This document shows positions 1-7,907 of a DNA stretch of 61,765 bases, one piece after another. The notes under the pieces were generated by a model. The model worked only from the letters and a program-made list of their open reading frames with translations. It was not told where the DNA came from and ran no database searches. Source of the DNA: CAZYMI01 sp964648505 (lineage in GTDB: Bacteria; Pseudomonadota; Alphaproteobacteria; Micavibrionales; Micavibrionaceae); assembly GCA_964648505.1 (NCBI GenBank), contig CAZYMI010000011.1:1-61765 (forward strand), given 5' to 3'. The translations under genes and the position numbers were made by a program. Each line of letters opens with the position of its first letter. The first letter of the stretch is position 1.

Positions 1-327
1 ATAGATCTTGGTTTTACCCTTCTTGCAACGGGCGGCACTTGCGCCCATTTAAAAGCCGCAGGCGTTACTGTTACACGGATCAACAAGGTCATGGAAGGTC
101 AGCCCCATATTGTTGACGCCATGATTAACCGTGACATTGCCTTTATGATCAACACAACAAAAGGACCACAGGCTGTTGTAGATAGCTTTTCAATTAGACG
201 TACTGCGCTTATGAATAAGGTGCCCTATTATACCTTACTAACCGCGGCGCGCGCAGGCGTTCAAGCTATTCGATCCTTAAAAGACAAAGAAATGGATGTT
301 AAACCCCTGCAAGCTTATTTCAATTAA
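1..327 (+). CDS. carB: Carbamoyl-phosphate synthase large subunit, C-terminal end (partial)
   Basis: The frame is open from base 1, so only the last 108 codons are present. They match the C-terminal MGS-like allosteric domain of the large subunit, which makes carbamoyl phosphate for pyrimidine and arginine synthesis. Recognisable pieces are LLATGGTCAHLKAAGV near the left edge, then NTTKGPQAVVDSFSIRRTAL and the VPYYTLLTAARAG segment before the stop. The TAA stop overlaps the stop codon of the opposing CDF transporter gene inside one TTAA. greA, the usual downstream neighbour of carB in alphaproteobacteria, lies 3.5 kb further on. Identity is clear; the rest of the gene is outside the window. 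Confidence 0.95.
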   Translation: MDLGFTLLATGGTCAHLKAAGVTVTRINKVMEGQPHIVDAMINRDIAFMINTTKGPQAVVDSFSIRRTALMNKVPYYTLLTAARAGVQAIRSLKDKEMDVKPLQAYFN

Positions 328-1265
328 CAGCAGCTCTTACGCTCATTCGGACAGTCTTGTTCTGTTTGTATTGTAACATGACGTATAGGGGTGTTGGCCA
401 AAAACCATTTTTGCACGGCTTCTAAAATTTGTTGCTGCGTTACCCCTTCTTTTGCTACCGCATGCAATGTGGCGAGCATAGAAGCTTCATCATTAGACCA
501 TACATGCAAGTTATGAACATCTGACAAGCCTTCTATGTCCTTCATTAACCCTGTTCGTATGGCATCGGGGTCAATACCATCAGGCACACCTTCGAGCAAA
601 ATATGGCCGCTTTTTCGCAAAAGCCTTATGGCCCCGCTTACAATTAAACTGGCCATAATCACAGATAAAATTGGATCAATAATATGCCATCCTGTGCCCA
701 TGATTGTAAGTGCCGCCATAATAGCACCAAGCGAACCCCACATATCTGCCATCACATGAAGCCTTGATGCACTTACATTTAAATCATCATGCGGCTGGTG
801 ATGAACGTGGTCATCATCGTGATCGTGCAGATGATCTTGATGGATATGACCATGATGCGCGTGTCCTGTGCCGGATAATATTTTAAGCACAACAAGATTG
901 ATAACCAAACCGATCAATGCCACACCCAGCATTGTTAAAGATTGTATTTCATGCGGCTCAAACAACCGCACGATAGCCTGAATGACGATCCAGCCTGTAA
1001 TCAAAATCAATGTAATTCCATTTGTAAAAGCGGCTAAAACCCTGAAACGCCCATAGCCATATGTTCTTTTATGATCAGCCGGTTTAAAAGCCAAATGCTG
1101 CGCAAGAACTGCAAGCGCAAGCGCACCCGCATCTGTCATCATATGGGCCGCATCAGCTAACAACGCTAAAGAGCCAGATAAAAACCCCCCAACCGCTTCA
1201 ACAACCATAAATCCTGCTGTAAGGCACAAGGCCCATATAAGTTTTTTATTTGTTTCTTTATTCAT
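324..1265 (-). CDS. Cation diffusion facilitator (CzcD/ZitB-type metal exporter)
   Basis: 313 aa, predicted inner-membrane antiporter exporting Zn(II), Co(II) or a similar ion. Six hydrophobic segments are visible. The paired HxxxD metal-site motifs of the family sit at about H41/D45 (LLADAAHMMTDA) and H170/D174 (RLHVMADMWGS). A His/Asp-rich cytoplasmic loop lies at residues 134-160, between TM4 and TM5, as in ZitB-type exporters. The cytoplasmic C-terminal domain ends in a cysteine-rich tail (CPNERKSCC), which might contribute to metal binding. I use the ATG at 1265, which overlaps the end of the upstream glycosyltransferase gene by 8 bp; longer starts would run far into that gene. It is the last gene of a four-gene operon. 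The exact metal cannot be told. Confidence 0.88.
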   Translation of the reverse strand: MNKETNKKLIWALCLTAGFMVVEAVGGFLSGSLALLADAAHMMTDAGALALAVLAQHLAFKPADHKRTYGYGRFRVLAAFTNGITLILITGWIVIQAIVRLFEPHEIQSLTMLGVALIGLVINLVVLKILSGTGHAHHGHIHQDHLHDHDDDHVHHQPHDDLNVSASRLHVMADMWGSLGAIMAALTIMGTGWHIIDPILSVIMASLIVSGAIRLLRKSGHILLEGVPDGIDPDAIRTGLMKDIEGLSDVHNLHVWSNDEASMLATLHAVAKEGVTQQQILEAVQKWFLANTPIRHVTIQTEQDCPNERKSCC

Positions 1266-2685
1266 TTTTTGCCTTTTCAAGAACAGCGATATAGCTGCCT
1301 TCGCTTCTGTAGCTCTGTTCAAATAAAATATGCAGTCCATCAACCGTCTTTCGATCGCGATATCTGGTAACAATAATCCCTTTTGGGTTGGCCACAAGCC
1401 ACTTCTTGGCTTGTGCAATATCGGTAAACGGCTCCATTTCAGATTTTACTTTTGCGAGATAACCGATCTCTCCGTGGTAAATACGCGCAAGCGCAATCGG
1501 ACGATTATTTTCCTGTGCTTGCGCAACCACAGCCGCAATATCATCAAGCGCATAATATTTGTGTAAATAATGACTTGCTGCCATATGAACACCAAGATGA
1601 ACAAAAACAATTACAAGAACAAACCGCCCCGCAACCCTGACCATACGTGAAGGGTCAATAAAATTATACGCCAATAAAGCCGCCAGAAAAATAGAAACAC
1701 CTGGCAATATTGGAAATAGGTAATGAATCTGCTTCCCGCTTATAAAAGAAAAAGCTATAAAAACAGGTGCAACCCAGAAAAACAAAAAGCGGAAAGGCCA
1801 ATGACGAAAAAAACCAGAACTTGATCTTAGCGCAGTCCATACACGCGGCCAGAAAACCCATGGGACAACATAAGCAGGCAGCAAAACAGCAAACCACCAA
1901 AAAGGCCTTGCATGATCAAAAGACTCAACAACCCTGCCTACTGTCTGGCCGAAAAAGATCATCTGCGCATATTCTGACCCGCCTTGTAAAACCGCAGGCG
2001 TGGCCCATAGCAACACCAAACCAACGGCTGCAAAAACACAAAGAATGATACCCGCAACCCAATCGCGCAAGGAAATATCCCAGCTTTTTTCTGCCCAAAA
2101 AGGCATCAATAATGCCAATGGTAACAGATGCAAAAGAATAGCAGGCCCTTTAATTAAACCACCCAGCGCAAGCGCAAGGGCAAACAAAAACCATGATCGC
2201 ATATGTGCGGTCTGCGCCGCCCCAATCAAAGCATATATGCCAAGCAGAACAACGCTGGTCAGCAACCAATCAAACATAATCATTGGGCCATAAACGATAA
2301 ACGGAAGCCCGCCCAACAAAAGCAGACAAGAAAGCGGTCTTACACCCTTCAAATCAGGAAAAAGTTTTAGTGCAATTTTTCCGGTCATAAATATTGAAGC
2401 AACACATGCCATCAGCGGCACGAAGCGGGCTGCCCAAACATGCGTTCCAAAAATAGCCCAGAAAATATCAATCAGCCAAAAAAGCATTGGCGGCTTATGA
2501 TGATAGGGAAGATAATTTAAAGTTGGTAAAATAAAATTTCCACGCACGTAATATTCCCACGCAACCGTTAAATAGCGCGTTTCATCAATAGGAAGAGGCG
2601 GTCTGGTTGCATCAATAACCAAAAAACTGATGGCTAAAACGATCGCTGAAAAAAGAGCGGGTTGTTTTTCAAGCCACTTCTGCAT
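1258..2685 (-). CDS. ArnT/PMT-like membrane glycosyltransferase (GT-C fold)
   Basis: 475 aa, about eleven to twelve transmembrane segments. The N-terminus has the acidic signature of ArnT and protein-O-mannosyltransferases in the first periplasmic loop (PLPIDETRY, D34/E35), then the conserved HHKPP stretch after the second helix. Enzymes of this family take a sugar from undecaprenyl phosphate on the periplasmic face and attach it to lipid A, another glycan or a protein. The start lies inside the end of the LABN gene (17-bp overlap) and the stop overlaps the CDF gene, so the genes are probably translationally coupled. With the GT2 and LABN genes upstream, lipid A or outer-envelope decoration is the most likely role. 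The sugar and acceptor are unknown. Confidence 0.8.
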   Translation of the reverse strand: MQKWLEKQPALFSAIVLAISFLVIDATRPPLPIDETRYLTVAWEYYVRGNFILPTLNYLPYHHKPPMLFWLIDIFWAIFGTHVWAARFVPLMACVASIFMTGKIALKLFPDLKGVRPLSCLLLLGGLPFIVYGPMIMFDWLLTSVVLLGIYALIGAAQTAHMRSWFLFALALALGGLIKGPAILLHLLPLALLMPFWAEKSWDISLRDWVAGIILCVFAAVGLVLLWATPAVLQGGSEYAQMIFFGQTVGRVVESFDHARPFWWFAVLLPAYVVPWVFWPRVWTALRSSSGFFRHWPFRFLFFWVAPVFIAFSFISGKQIHYLFPILPGVSIFLAALLAYNFIDPSRMVRVAGRFVLVIVFVHLGVHMAASHYLHKYYALDDIAAVVAQAQENNRPIALARIYHGEIGYLAKVKSEMEPFTDIAQAKKWLVANPKGIIVTRYRDRKTVDGLHILFEQSYRSEGSYIAVLEKAKNE

Positions 2686-2968
2686 GCGGGTCCTGATGAG
2701 GTTTTTTGCGATAAATCATATAAATATTCCGCGTATAAATAAGCAACCCAGCTGATTGACCCAGAACAAAAACAGGGTCTTTCTTTAAAATGGCATAGAT
2801 AAGCAACATAATGCCCCCCGCAAGGGAAAAAAGCCAAAATGCCTTAGGAATGATGCTGTTCTTGGCCCGTTCAGATGCAATCCATTGCACAACAAAGCGC
2901 ATGGTAAACATAGCTTGTCCAAAATATCCAAAAATTGTCAGCGGATGTAAAATAGCCCAGCCGATCAT
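2669..2968 (-). CDS. Lipid A biosynthesis N-terminal (LABN) domain membrane protein
   Basis: 99 aa with three hydrophobic helices and family-typical motifs: FGQAMFTMRFVVQWIASE early, then IPKAFWLFSLAGG and LIYTRNIYMIYR at the end. This matches the short LABN domain, which occurs as a small stand-alone membrane protein in glycosyltransferase operons for envelope lipids. No catalytic residues are evident. It sits 16 bp downstream of the GT2 gene and overlaps the ArnT-like gene by 17 bp, in the same operon. By context it may help handle or flip the undecaprenyl-phosphate sugar, but this is inference. Confidence 0.75.
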   Translation of the reverse strand: MIGWAILHPLTIFGYFGQAMFTMRFVVQWIASERAKNSIIPKAFWLFSLAGGIMLLIYAILKKDPVFVLGQSAGLLIYTRNIYMIYRKKPHQDPHAEVA

Positions 2969-2984
2969 ATAAAACTCGCTTTCC

Positions 2985-3704
2985 TTATAAAGTTTTTAAA
3001 GTTTGCACGATACGCGCACGTTTAATAAGCCAAATCACGCCCATAAGGTCATAGATTCCCGCAACAAGCCGATCAATCGTTCCATATTTAGACACGCCCC
3101 CAAGGCGTTGCCGATGCCCAACATCAACCAACCTGATTTCAAATCCTTCCCGCAAAACAAGAGCCGGAAGATATCGATGCATATGATTAAAATAAGGAAA
3201 GCGCATATACACATCGCGCCGTATCATTTTCAGGCCGCAGCCGGTATCACGCACCCCATCATTTAAAATTTTAGAGCGCACGTAATTTGCTACTTTTGAC
3301 CCGTAGCGTTTTACGGTGCTGTCTTGCCGCCTAAGACGCTGCCCTGCAATCAAGCCTATTTTATCTTGCACGTCATCCGCCATATAAATTTGATAAAGCT
3401 TTTGAATGTCAGCCGGAATATTCTGCCCATCCCCATCAAGCGTAACAATCCATTCCCCTGAAGCTACAAGAACCCCTGCGTAAATCGCCGCGCTCTGACC
3501 TGCTTTCAAATCATATCTAAAAGCACGCAACATAGGGATGTGCGCTTTGGCTTTTTCAAGCGCCCGATCTGTCTGATCGTAAGAGCCATCATCAATCACA
3601 ATGATTTCTTTAACAGGCAGGTCTTTTGTTGCCTTTTGAATTTCGTCCAAGAGAGCGGCGATATTCTCAACTTCGTTATGCGCAGGAATCACGATAGAGA
3701 TCAT
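2985..3704 (-). CDS. Family 2 glycosyltransferase (ArnC/dolichyl-phosphate mannosyltransferase-like)
   Basis: 239 aa GT-A fold enzyme. The N-terminus begins directly with the nucleotide-sugar site (SIVIPAHNEVENIAALLDEI), followed by VIDDGSYDQTD and the metal-binding LDGDGQN (DxD-type) motif near residue 94. GLKMIRRDVY and VGHRQRLGGVSKYG match the C-terminal half of the DPM1/ArnC group. There is only one weakly hydrophobic stretch at the C-terminus, so it is probably membrane-associated without the twin helices of ArnC. The predicted reaction is transfer of a sugar from a nucleotide donor to undecaprenyl phosphate, feeding the ArnT-like enzyme two genes downstream. It is the first gene of the minus-strand operon; the 3705-3882 region upstream is shared with the greA leader. 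Confidence 0.85.
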   Translation of the reverse strand: MISIVIPAHNEVENIAALLDEIQKATKDLPVKEIIVIDDGSYDQTDRALEKAKAHIPMLRAFRYDLKAGQSAAIYAGVLVASGEWIVTLDGDGQNIPADIQKLYQIYMADDVQDKIGLIAGQRLRRQDSTVKRYGSKVANYVRSKILNDGVRDTGCGLKMIRRDVYMRFPYFNHMHRYLPALVLREGFEIRLVDVGHRQRLGGVSKYGTIDRLVAGIYDLMGVIWLIKRARIVQTLKTL

Positions 3705-3791
3705 TGAATATTACCAAGCATAAGTTTTATATAAGCCATTGATTTAAAATATTATTGTGACACTCACTTGAATTGGCATTATGCAACCCCA

Positions 3792-3863
3792 TTGACAAGC
3801 GCGATCCTGCCTATCATTTTAGTGTTTAACAAGCCCCGGCCTCGTGCCGGGCTCTTCTTTTTT
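3792..3863 (+). promoter_or_regulatory. greA promoter and leader with intrinsic terminator (possible attenuator)
   Basis: A TTGACA box (3792-3797) is followed 17 bp later by a weak CATTTT -10 candidate (3815-3820). A GC-rich hairpin CCCGGC-ctcgt-GCCGGG (3835-3851) and a T-rich tail (3854-3863) come before the greA start at 3883. The hairpin has the form of a Rho-independent terminator on the + strand, yet no + strand gene ends nearby. It therefore lies in the greA leader. Hairpin and T-tract are seen directly; the promoter elements and an attenuator role are inference. Confidence 0.55.
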
Positions 3864-3882
3864 ATGGATAATTGAGAGTTTT

Positions 3883-4356
3883 ATGGACCAAATACCGATC
3901 ACAAATGCCGGCCATACACGTTTAACCGCAGAATTAAAAAACCTCAAAAGCGTTGAACGCCCTGCTGTCATTCAGGCAATTGCCGAAGCGCGCGCCCATG
4001 GAGATTTATCTGAAAATGCCGAATACCACGCCGCTCGCGAACGTCAAAGTTTCATCGAAGGCCGCATTCAAGAGCTGGAGGCGGTTTTATCGCGCGCGCA
4101 AATCATCGATCCGAAATCACTTTCTGGTACAACCGTAAAATTTGGTGCCACAATCGTGGTGGTTGATACTGATACAGATGAAGAGATGACATACCAGATT
4201 GTTGGTGAAAAAGAATCCGATATCGATGAGGGGCGTATTTCCTTGACCGCACCAATCAGCCGAGCATTAATTGGTAAATCTGTTGGCGATACAATTGAAG
4301 TTAAAACGCCCAAAGGTGCGAAATCCTATGAGATCTTAGCCATACGGTTTGAATAG
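3883..4356 (+). CDS. greA: Transcription elongation factor GreA
   Basis: 157 aa, the normal GreA length. The N-terminal coiled coil carries the acidic tip that enters the RNA polymerase secondary channel (GDLSENAEYHAARERQ, D41/E44). It is followed by EGRIQELEAVLSRAQII and a C-terminal FKBP-like domain ending GAKSYEILAIRFE. GreA stimulates cleavage of backtracked transcripts. I chose the ATG at 3883 because MDQIPIT is the usual kind of N-terminus; a GTG at 3844 lies inside the leader terminator hairpin. The 3' end overlaps the opposing Lrp-type gene by 31 bp. In many alphaproteobacteria greA directly follows carB; here 3.4 kb of opposing genes separates them. Confidence 0.96.
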   Translation: MDQIPITNAGHTRLTAELKNLKSVERPAVIQAIAEARAHGDLSENAEYHAARERQSFIEGRIQELEAVLSRAQIIDPKSLSGTTVKFGATIVVVDTDTDEEMTYQIVGEKESDIDEGRISLTAPISRALIGKSVGDTIEVKTPKGAKSYEILAIRFE

Positions 4357-4832
4357 GTTTCGTATTCAATTGGCACACCCGGAAGTTCTTTAACCGCACG
4401 AAGCGCAACAGATGATTTAACGCTATCCACATTATGTGCAGTTGAAACAGTCTGCATAACAAAATTCTGATAACTATCCCAATCTTTTGCTACAACTTTT
4501 AACATGGCATCTGCTTCACCAGTCACAATATAACATTCGCGAACAAGCTGCCAAGTTCTCACCGTGTCTTCAAACTTTCTGATTTCAGCATCTGACTGGC
4601 TTAAAAGCTTTACCATTGCATAAACGGTCACCCCATAACCAAGCGAAGCATGATCTACTTTTGCATGGTAGCTTTTAATAACGCCAGCATCTTCAAGGGC
4701 GCGCACGCGGCGCAGACATGGTGGGGCAGATATACCGGCCCTGCTGGCAAGGTCCACATTTGTCATTCGACCATCATCTTGAAGATCATTGAGAATTTTT
4801 AAATCAATTTTATCAAGTTTAACCCTGCGCAT
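4326..4832 (-). CDS. Lrp/AsnC family transcriptional regulator
   Basis: 168 aa. The N-terminal winged helix-turn-helix is typical (DKIDLKILNDLQDDGRMTNV, then LASRAGISAPPCLRRVRALE), followed by a RAM ligand-binding domain of about 80 residues (RECYIVTGEADAMLKVVAKD). Lrp proteins sense amino acids and control their metabolism; the ligand cannot be read from the sequence. The gene is divergent from the ELM1-trxB operon across a 118-bp gap. No Shine-Dalgarno sequence precedes the ATG; instead an (AATAAC)-type short tandem repeat abuts it. The C-terminal codons overlap greA. Confidence 0.9.
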   Translation of the reverse strand: MRRVKLDKIDLKILNDLQDDGRMTNVDLASRAGISAPPCLRRVRALEDAGVIKSYHAKVDHASLGYGVTVYAMVKLLSQSDAEIRKFEDTVRTWQLVRECYIVTGEADAMLKVVAKDWDSYQNFVMQTVSTAHNVDSVKSSVALRAVKELPGVPIEYETYSNRMAKIS

Positions 4833-4851
4833 ATTATTGTTATTGTTATTC
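4833..4851. repeat. Short tandem repeat (TTATTG unit) upstream of the Lrp gene
   Basis: About three copies of a 6-bp unit (TTATTG on +, AATAAC on the coding strand) lie immediately upstream of the ATG at 4832, where a ribosome binding site would be expected. Copy number is low. Confidence 0.6.
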
Positions 4852-4950
4852 TTTTTCTAGTTTTTGTTATAAATGACTTAAGGACTTCCGAAGGCCGGAA
4901 TAAGCCTGATATAAGGTTTAATAATTGAAATATCAAGGGTTTTTTAGACT

Positions 4951-5925
4951 ATGGCCAAAAGATTACAAGACATAACCACTTGGATTATCACCGAAGGGAT
5001 AGCTGGTACGCAAAACCAGTGCATTGGTGTTGTGGAAGCTCTAGGTTTAACGCCATTTATTCATAAAGTGATATTACGTGAGCCCTGGAAAACACTATCC
5101 CCTTATCTTGGTCTTGAAAGTTATTTTACTTTTAATTCTTGTAATTTTATTCCAATTCCGCCTTGGCCAGATCTTTTAGTTTGTTCGGGCAGAAAATCGA
5201 TAGCTGCGGCTCGTTATATTAAACGAAAATCACCAGAGACATTTGTAGCCATTCTACAAGATCCGAGGGTAAGATCGTCTGCGTTTGATCTTATTGCCGT
5301 GCATGACCATGACCCCACACGCGGCAAAAACATCATCACAACAACAGGTGCACCCAATAGAATTAATATTGCAAAACTTGAGCAGGCTAAGGCAGAGTTT
5401 TCTGAATTTGAATTTAAGTTTAAAAAACCTCGCGTTGCCATCCTGATTGGCGGGTCTAACAAAATCTACACATTAAACACCCAGATAATGGACCGATTTA
5501 TTGCCGACCTTGCCTGCTTATCAAAAGATTTTAGCCTGATGATTACCGCATCCCGCCGAACGGGCGAGGACAATTTAAACCGCCTTCAGCAAGGTTTGGC
5601 CCATACAGATGCTTTTATTTGGGATAATTCTGGTCCAAACCCTTATTTTGCCTTTTTAGCTTACGCAGATTATATCATAGTAACAGCCGATAGCGTGTCG
5701 ATGCTTTCAGAAGCAGCCACAACGGGGAAGCCCGTTTATATGCTGCCCCTTGAAGGACGATCAAAGCGATTTACGCGCTTTTATAAATCGCTAGAGGATC
5801 AAAATTGTATGAAGGTTTTTGAAGGTAAGCTTGAAAAATGGAATTACACGCCACTTAATGAATCTTATAAAGTTGCACAAGCAATAAAAACGGCACTGAT
5901 TACTAAAGGGAAAATAAATGTCTGA
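4951..5925 (+). CDS. ELM1 (DUF1022) family glycosyltransferase-like protein
   Basis: 324 aa. The protein has the pattern of the bacterial homologues of plant mitochondrial fission protein ELM1, which share the GT-B glycosyltransferase fold. Segments seen are WIITEGIAGTQNQCIGVVEAL, PDLLVCSGRKSIAAARYIKR, QDPRVRSSAFDLIAVHDHD, VAILIGGSNK, then ITASRRTGE and YIIVTADSVSMLSEAATTGKPVY, the last resembling the nucleotide-sugar pocket of GT-B enzymes. Function in bacteria is not established. It overlaps trxB by 8 bp, so the two are co-transcribed. No convincing Shine-Dalgarno precedes the ATG. Confidence 0.8.
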   Translation: MAKRLQDITTWIITEGIAGTQNQCIGVVEALGLTPFIHKVILREPWKTLSPYLGLESYFTFNSCNFIPIPPWPDLLVCSGRKSIAAARYIKRKSPETFVAILQDPRVRSSAFDLIAVHDHDPTRGKNIITTTGAPNRINIAKLEQAKAEFSEFEFKFKKPRVAILIGGSNKIYTLNTQIMDRFIADLACLSKDFSLMITASRRTGEDNLNRLQQGLAHTDAFIWDNSGPNPYFAFLAYADYIIVTADSVSMLSEAATTGKPVYMLPLEGRSKRFTRFYKSLEDQNCMKVFEGKLEKWNYTPLNESYKVAQAIKTALITKGKINV

Positions 5926-6874
5926 AACAAAAAAAACAAAAGTTCTTATTATTGGTTCTGGCCCTGCTGGCTATACGGCTGCTATTTATGCCGCACGGGC
6001 AAATTTAAAGCCTATTCTTGTTCAAGGTAATGAACCGGGTGGTCAGCTGATGATTACAACTGATGTTGAAAATTATCCGGGTTATGCGAACGTTATTCAA
6101 GGGCCCTGGCTTATGGAACAGATGCGTGATCAAGCAAAGCATGTTGGAACAGAGCTGATAACGGATTACATTTCAGATGTTGATTTTACCAAGCGACCTT
6201 ATATTTGCAAAGGCGATAGCGGTACCTTATATGAAGCAGAGACACTAATCATCTGCACGGGCGCAAAAGCCCGCTGGCTGGGATTACCTTCTGAGACTAA
6301 GTTCAGGGGTTTAGGAGTTTCCGCTTGCGCAACATGTGACGGATTCTTTTTTCGTGACAAAGATGTGGCAGTGGTTGGCGGTGGATCCGCAGCCGTTGAG
6401 GAAGCATTGTTTTTAACAAATTTTGCAAAAACAGTTACACTTATCCACAGACGTGACACATTGCGCGCAGAAAAAATTGCACAAGAAAGATTATTTAAGA
6501 ATCCCAAAGTAAAAATCATCTGGGATCACACCGTTGAAGAAGTTCTTGGAGTTGCTATGGGTGAAGGGCCCACCCCTGGCGTAACAAGCCTGCGGTTGAA
6601 GAATGTAAAAACATCTGCGCTTTCACAAATTGATGTTCACGGCCTTTTTGTAGCCATCGGGCACGACCCTGCAACAGACATTTTCAAAGGAAAGCTTGAA
6701 ATTGATAAAGAAGGATATGTGGTGACAGCGCCCGATTCAACCCGCACATCGATCCCTGGTGTTTTTGCAGCAGGCGATGTCAAAGACAAAATATTCAGAC
6801 AAGCTGTTACCGCTGCTGGAATGGGTTGCATGGCCGCACTTGAAGCCGATAGATTTCTTGTGCAAAGCCACTAA
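5918..6874 (+). CDS. trxB: Thioredoxin reductase
   Basis: 318 aa, full length. FAD-binding GSGPAGYTAAIYAARA at residues 13-28, the redox pair CATC at C137/C140 followed by DG, the NADPH site GGGSAAVEEALFL with the downstream HRR, and the C-terminal FAD motif GVFAAGDVKDKIFRQAV are all intact. The enzyme reduces thioredoxin with NADPH in the cytoplasm. The ATG overlaps the end of the ELM1 gene and has an AAAGGGA ribosome binding site inside it. A LysR gene follows 62 bp downstream with its own leaderless promoter. Confidence 0.96.
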   Translation: MSETKKTKVLIIGSGPAGYTAAIYAARANLKPILVQGNEPGGQLMITTDVENYPGYANVIQGPWLMEQMRDQAKHVGTELITDYISDVDFTKRPYICKGDSGTLYEAETLIICTGAKARWLGLPSETKFRGLGVSACATCDGFFFRDKDVAVVGGGSAAVEEALFLTNFAKTVTLIHRRDTLRAEKIAQERLFKNPKVKIIWDHTVEEVLGVAMGEGPTPGVTSLRLKNVKTSALSQIDVHGLFVAIGHDPATDIFKGKLEIDKEGYVVTAPDSTRTSIPGVFAAGDVKDKIFRQAVTAAGMGCMAALEADRFLVQSH

Positions 6875-6901
6875 AATCTTACCTGCTTTTTGAAGCTCGA
6901 C

Positions 6902-6936
6902 TTGCAAAAATGCCCAAACAGCCTTAATACTTTTGC
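6902..6936 (+). promoter_or_regulatory. Leaderless promoter of the LysR gene
   Basis: TTGCAA (6902-6907), a 17-bp spacer, TAATAC (6925-6930) and six further bases place the transcription start on the ATG at 6937. No Shine-Dalgarno is present. Confidence 0.55.
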
Positions 6937-7827
6937 ATGGATTGGGACAAGCTGCGCATATTTCACGTTGTAGCCAAAGCAGGTAGTTTTACCCATGCTG
7001 GTGAAATGCTCGAACTTTCTCAATCTGCTGTTAGCCGCCAAATCAGCGGGCTTGAAGAATCTTTAGGCGTCACTCTATTTCACCGCCATGCGCGTGGACT
7101 TATCCTGACTGAACAGGGTGATCTTTTATTCAGAACCGCAAGCGATGTGTTTGGCAAACTTGCAATGATTGAAGGCCAGCTGACAGACAGCCGCGACTTG
7201 CCGCAAGGCCCTTTAACAGTAACAACCGCTGGATTTATCGGATCTGATTGGCTTGGCCCTGCGCTTGGCGTCTTTCGTACAAAATACCCTGATATACGCT
7301 TGACGCTTCTTCTTGATGACCGTGTTTTAAACCTTGGCATGCGTGAAGCGGATGCCGCGATCAGGCTTTATAAGCCCGAGCAGCAAGACCTGATACAAAA
7401 ACATATTGCAAGCCTTCCTTTTGTTATTTGCGCCAGCGCGTCTTATCTGAAGTTTGCAGGCACGCCTGAAAAAGCTTCTGATCTGAAAAATCATACCCTG
7501 CTTGGTTTTCCGGACAATCTGGCTGCACCTTACACCAACGCAAACTGGCTTTTAAAAACGGCAGAGACTTCAAGCGGTGGCGCTGACAGACTGATGCTGA
7601 TGAATTCTCTTAATGGCATTTATAAAGCGATGGCAGGCGGCGCAGGAATTGCCTGCTTGCCCCGCTTTCTGGTTCAAAACAATAAAGATGTGAAAACCAT
7701 TCTTGAAACTTTAAGACCTCCTTCAGTGGAGATGTACTTTGTCTATCCTGAAGAGCGTCGAAATTCACGCCGTATTGCACTCTTTAGGGACTTTATTGAA
7801 GGCCTGATCGTTTCGGGAACGATCTGA
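6937..7827 (+). CDS. LysR family transcriptional regulator
   Basis: 296 aa. The N-terminal winged HTH is canonical (WDKLRIFHVVAKAGSFTHAG, then LSQSAVSRQISGLEESLGVTLFHRHARG), followed by a linker helix and a periplasmic-binding-like effector domain. The sequence after residue 90 (QGPLTVTTAGFIGSDWLGPAL) resembles GcvA/VfeA-type LysR proteins. It follows trxB on the same strand, but a 17-bp-spaced promoter whose -10 box ends 6 bp before the ATG suggests separate leaderless transcription. Ligand and regulon are unknown. The predicted small RNA gene lies just downstream. Confidence 0.9.
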   Translation: MDWDKLRIFHVVAKAGSFTHAGEMLELSQSAVSRQISGLEESLGVTLFHRHARGLILTEQGDLLFRTASDVFGKLAMIEGQLTDSRDLPQGPLTVTTAGFIGSDWLGPALGVFRTKYPDIRLTLLLDDRVLNLGMREADAAIRLYKPEQQDLIQKHIASLPFVICASASYLKFAGTPEKASDLKNHTLLGFPDNLAAPYTNANWLLKTAETSSGGADRLMLMNSLNGIYKAMAGGAGIACLPRFLVQNNKDVKTILETLRPPSVEMYFVYPEERRNSRRIALFRDFIEGLIVSGTI

Positions 7828-7872
7828 AATTTCGTATCTAATTACGTAAATTAACAAACATTAAAATAATTA

Positions 7873-7901
7873 TTGTACAGAAAAACGAACAGGTCTATAT
7901 A
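7873..7901 (+). promoter_or_regulatory. Predicted sRNA promoter
   Basis: TTGTAC (7873-7878), 17-bp spacer, TATATA (7896-7901). The implied transcription start is near 7908, exactly where the first hairpin begins. No coding sequence follows. Confidence 0.5.
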
Positions 7902-7907
7902 GATGCC

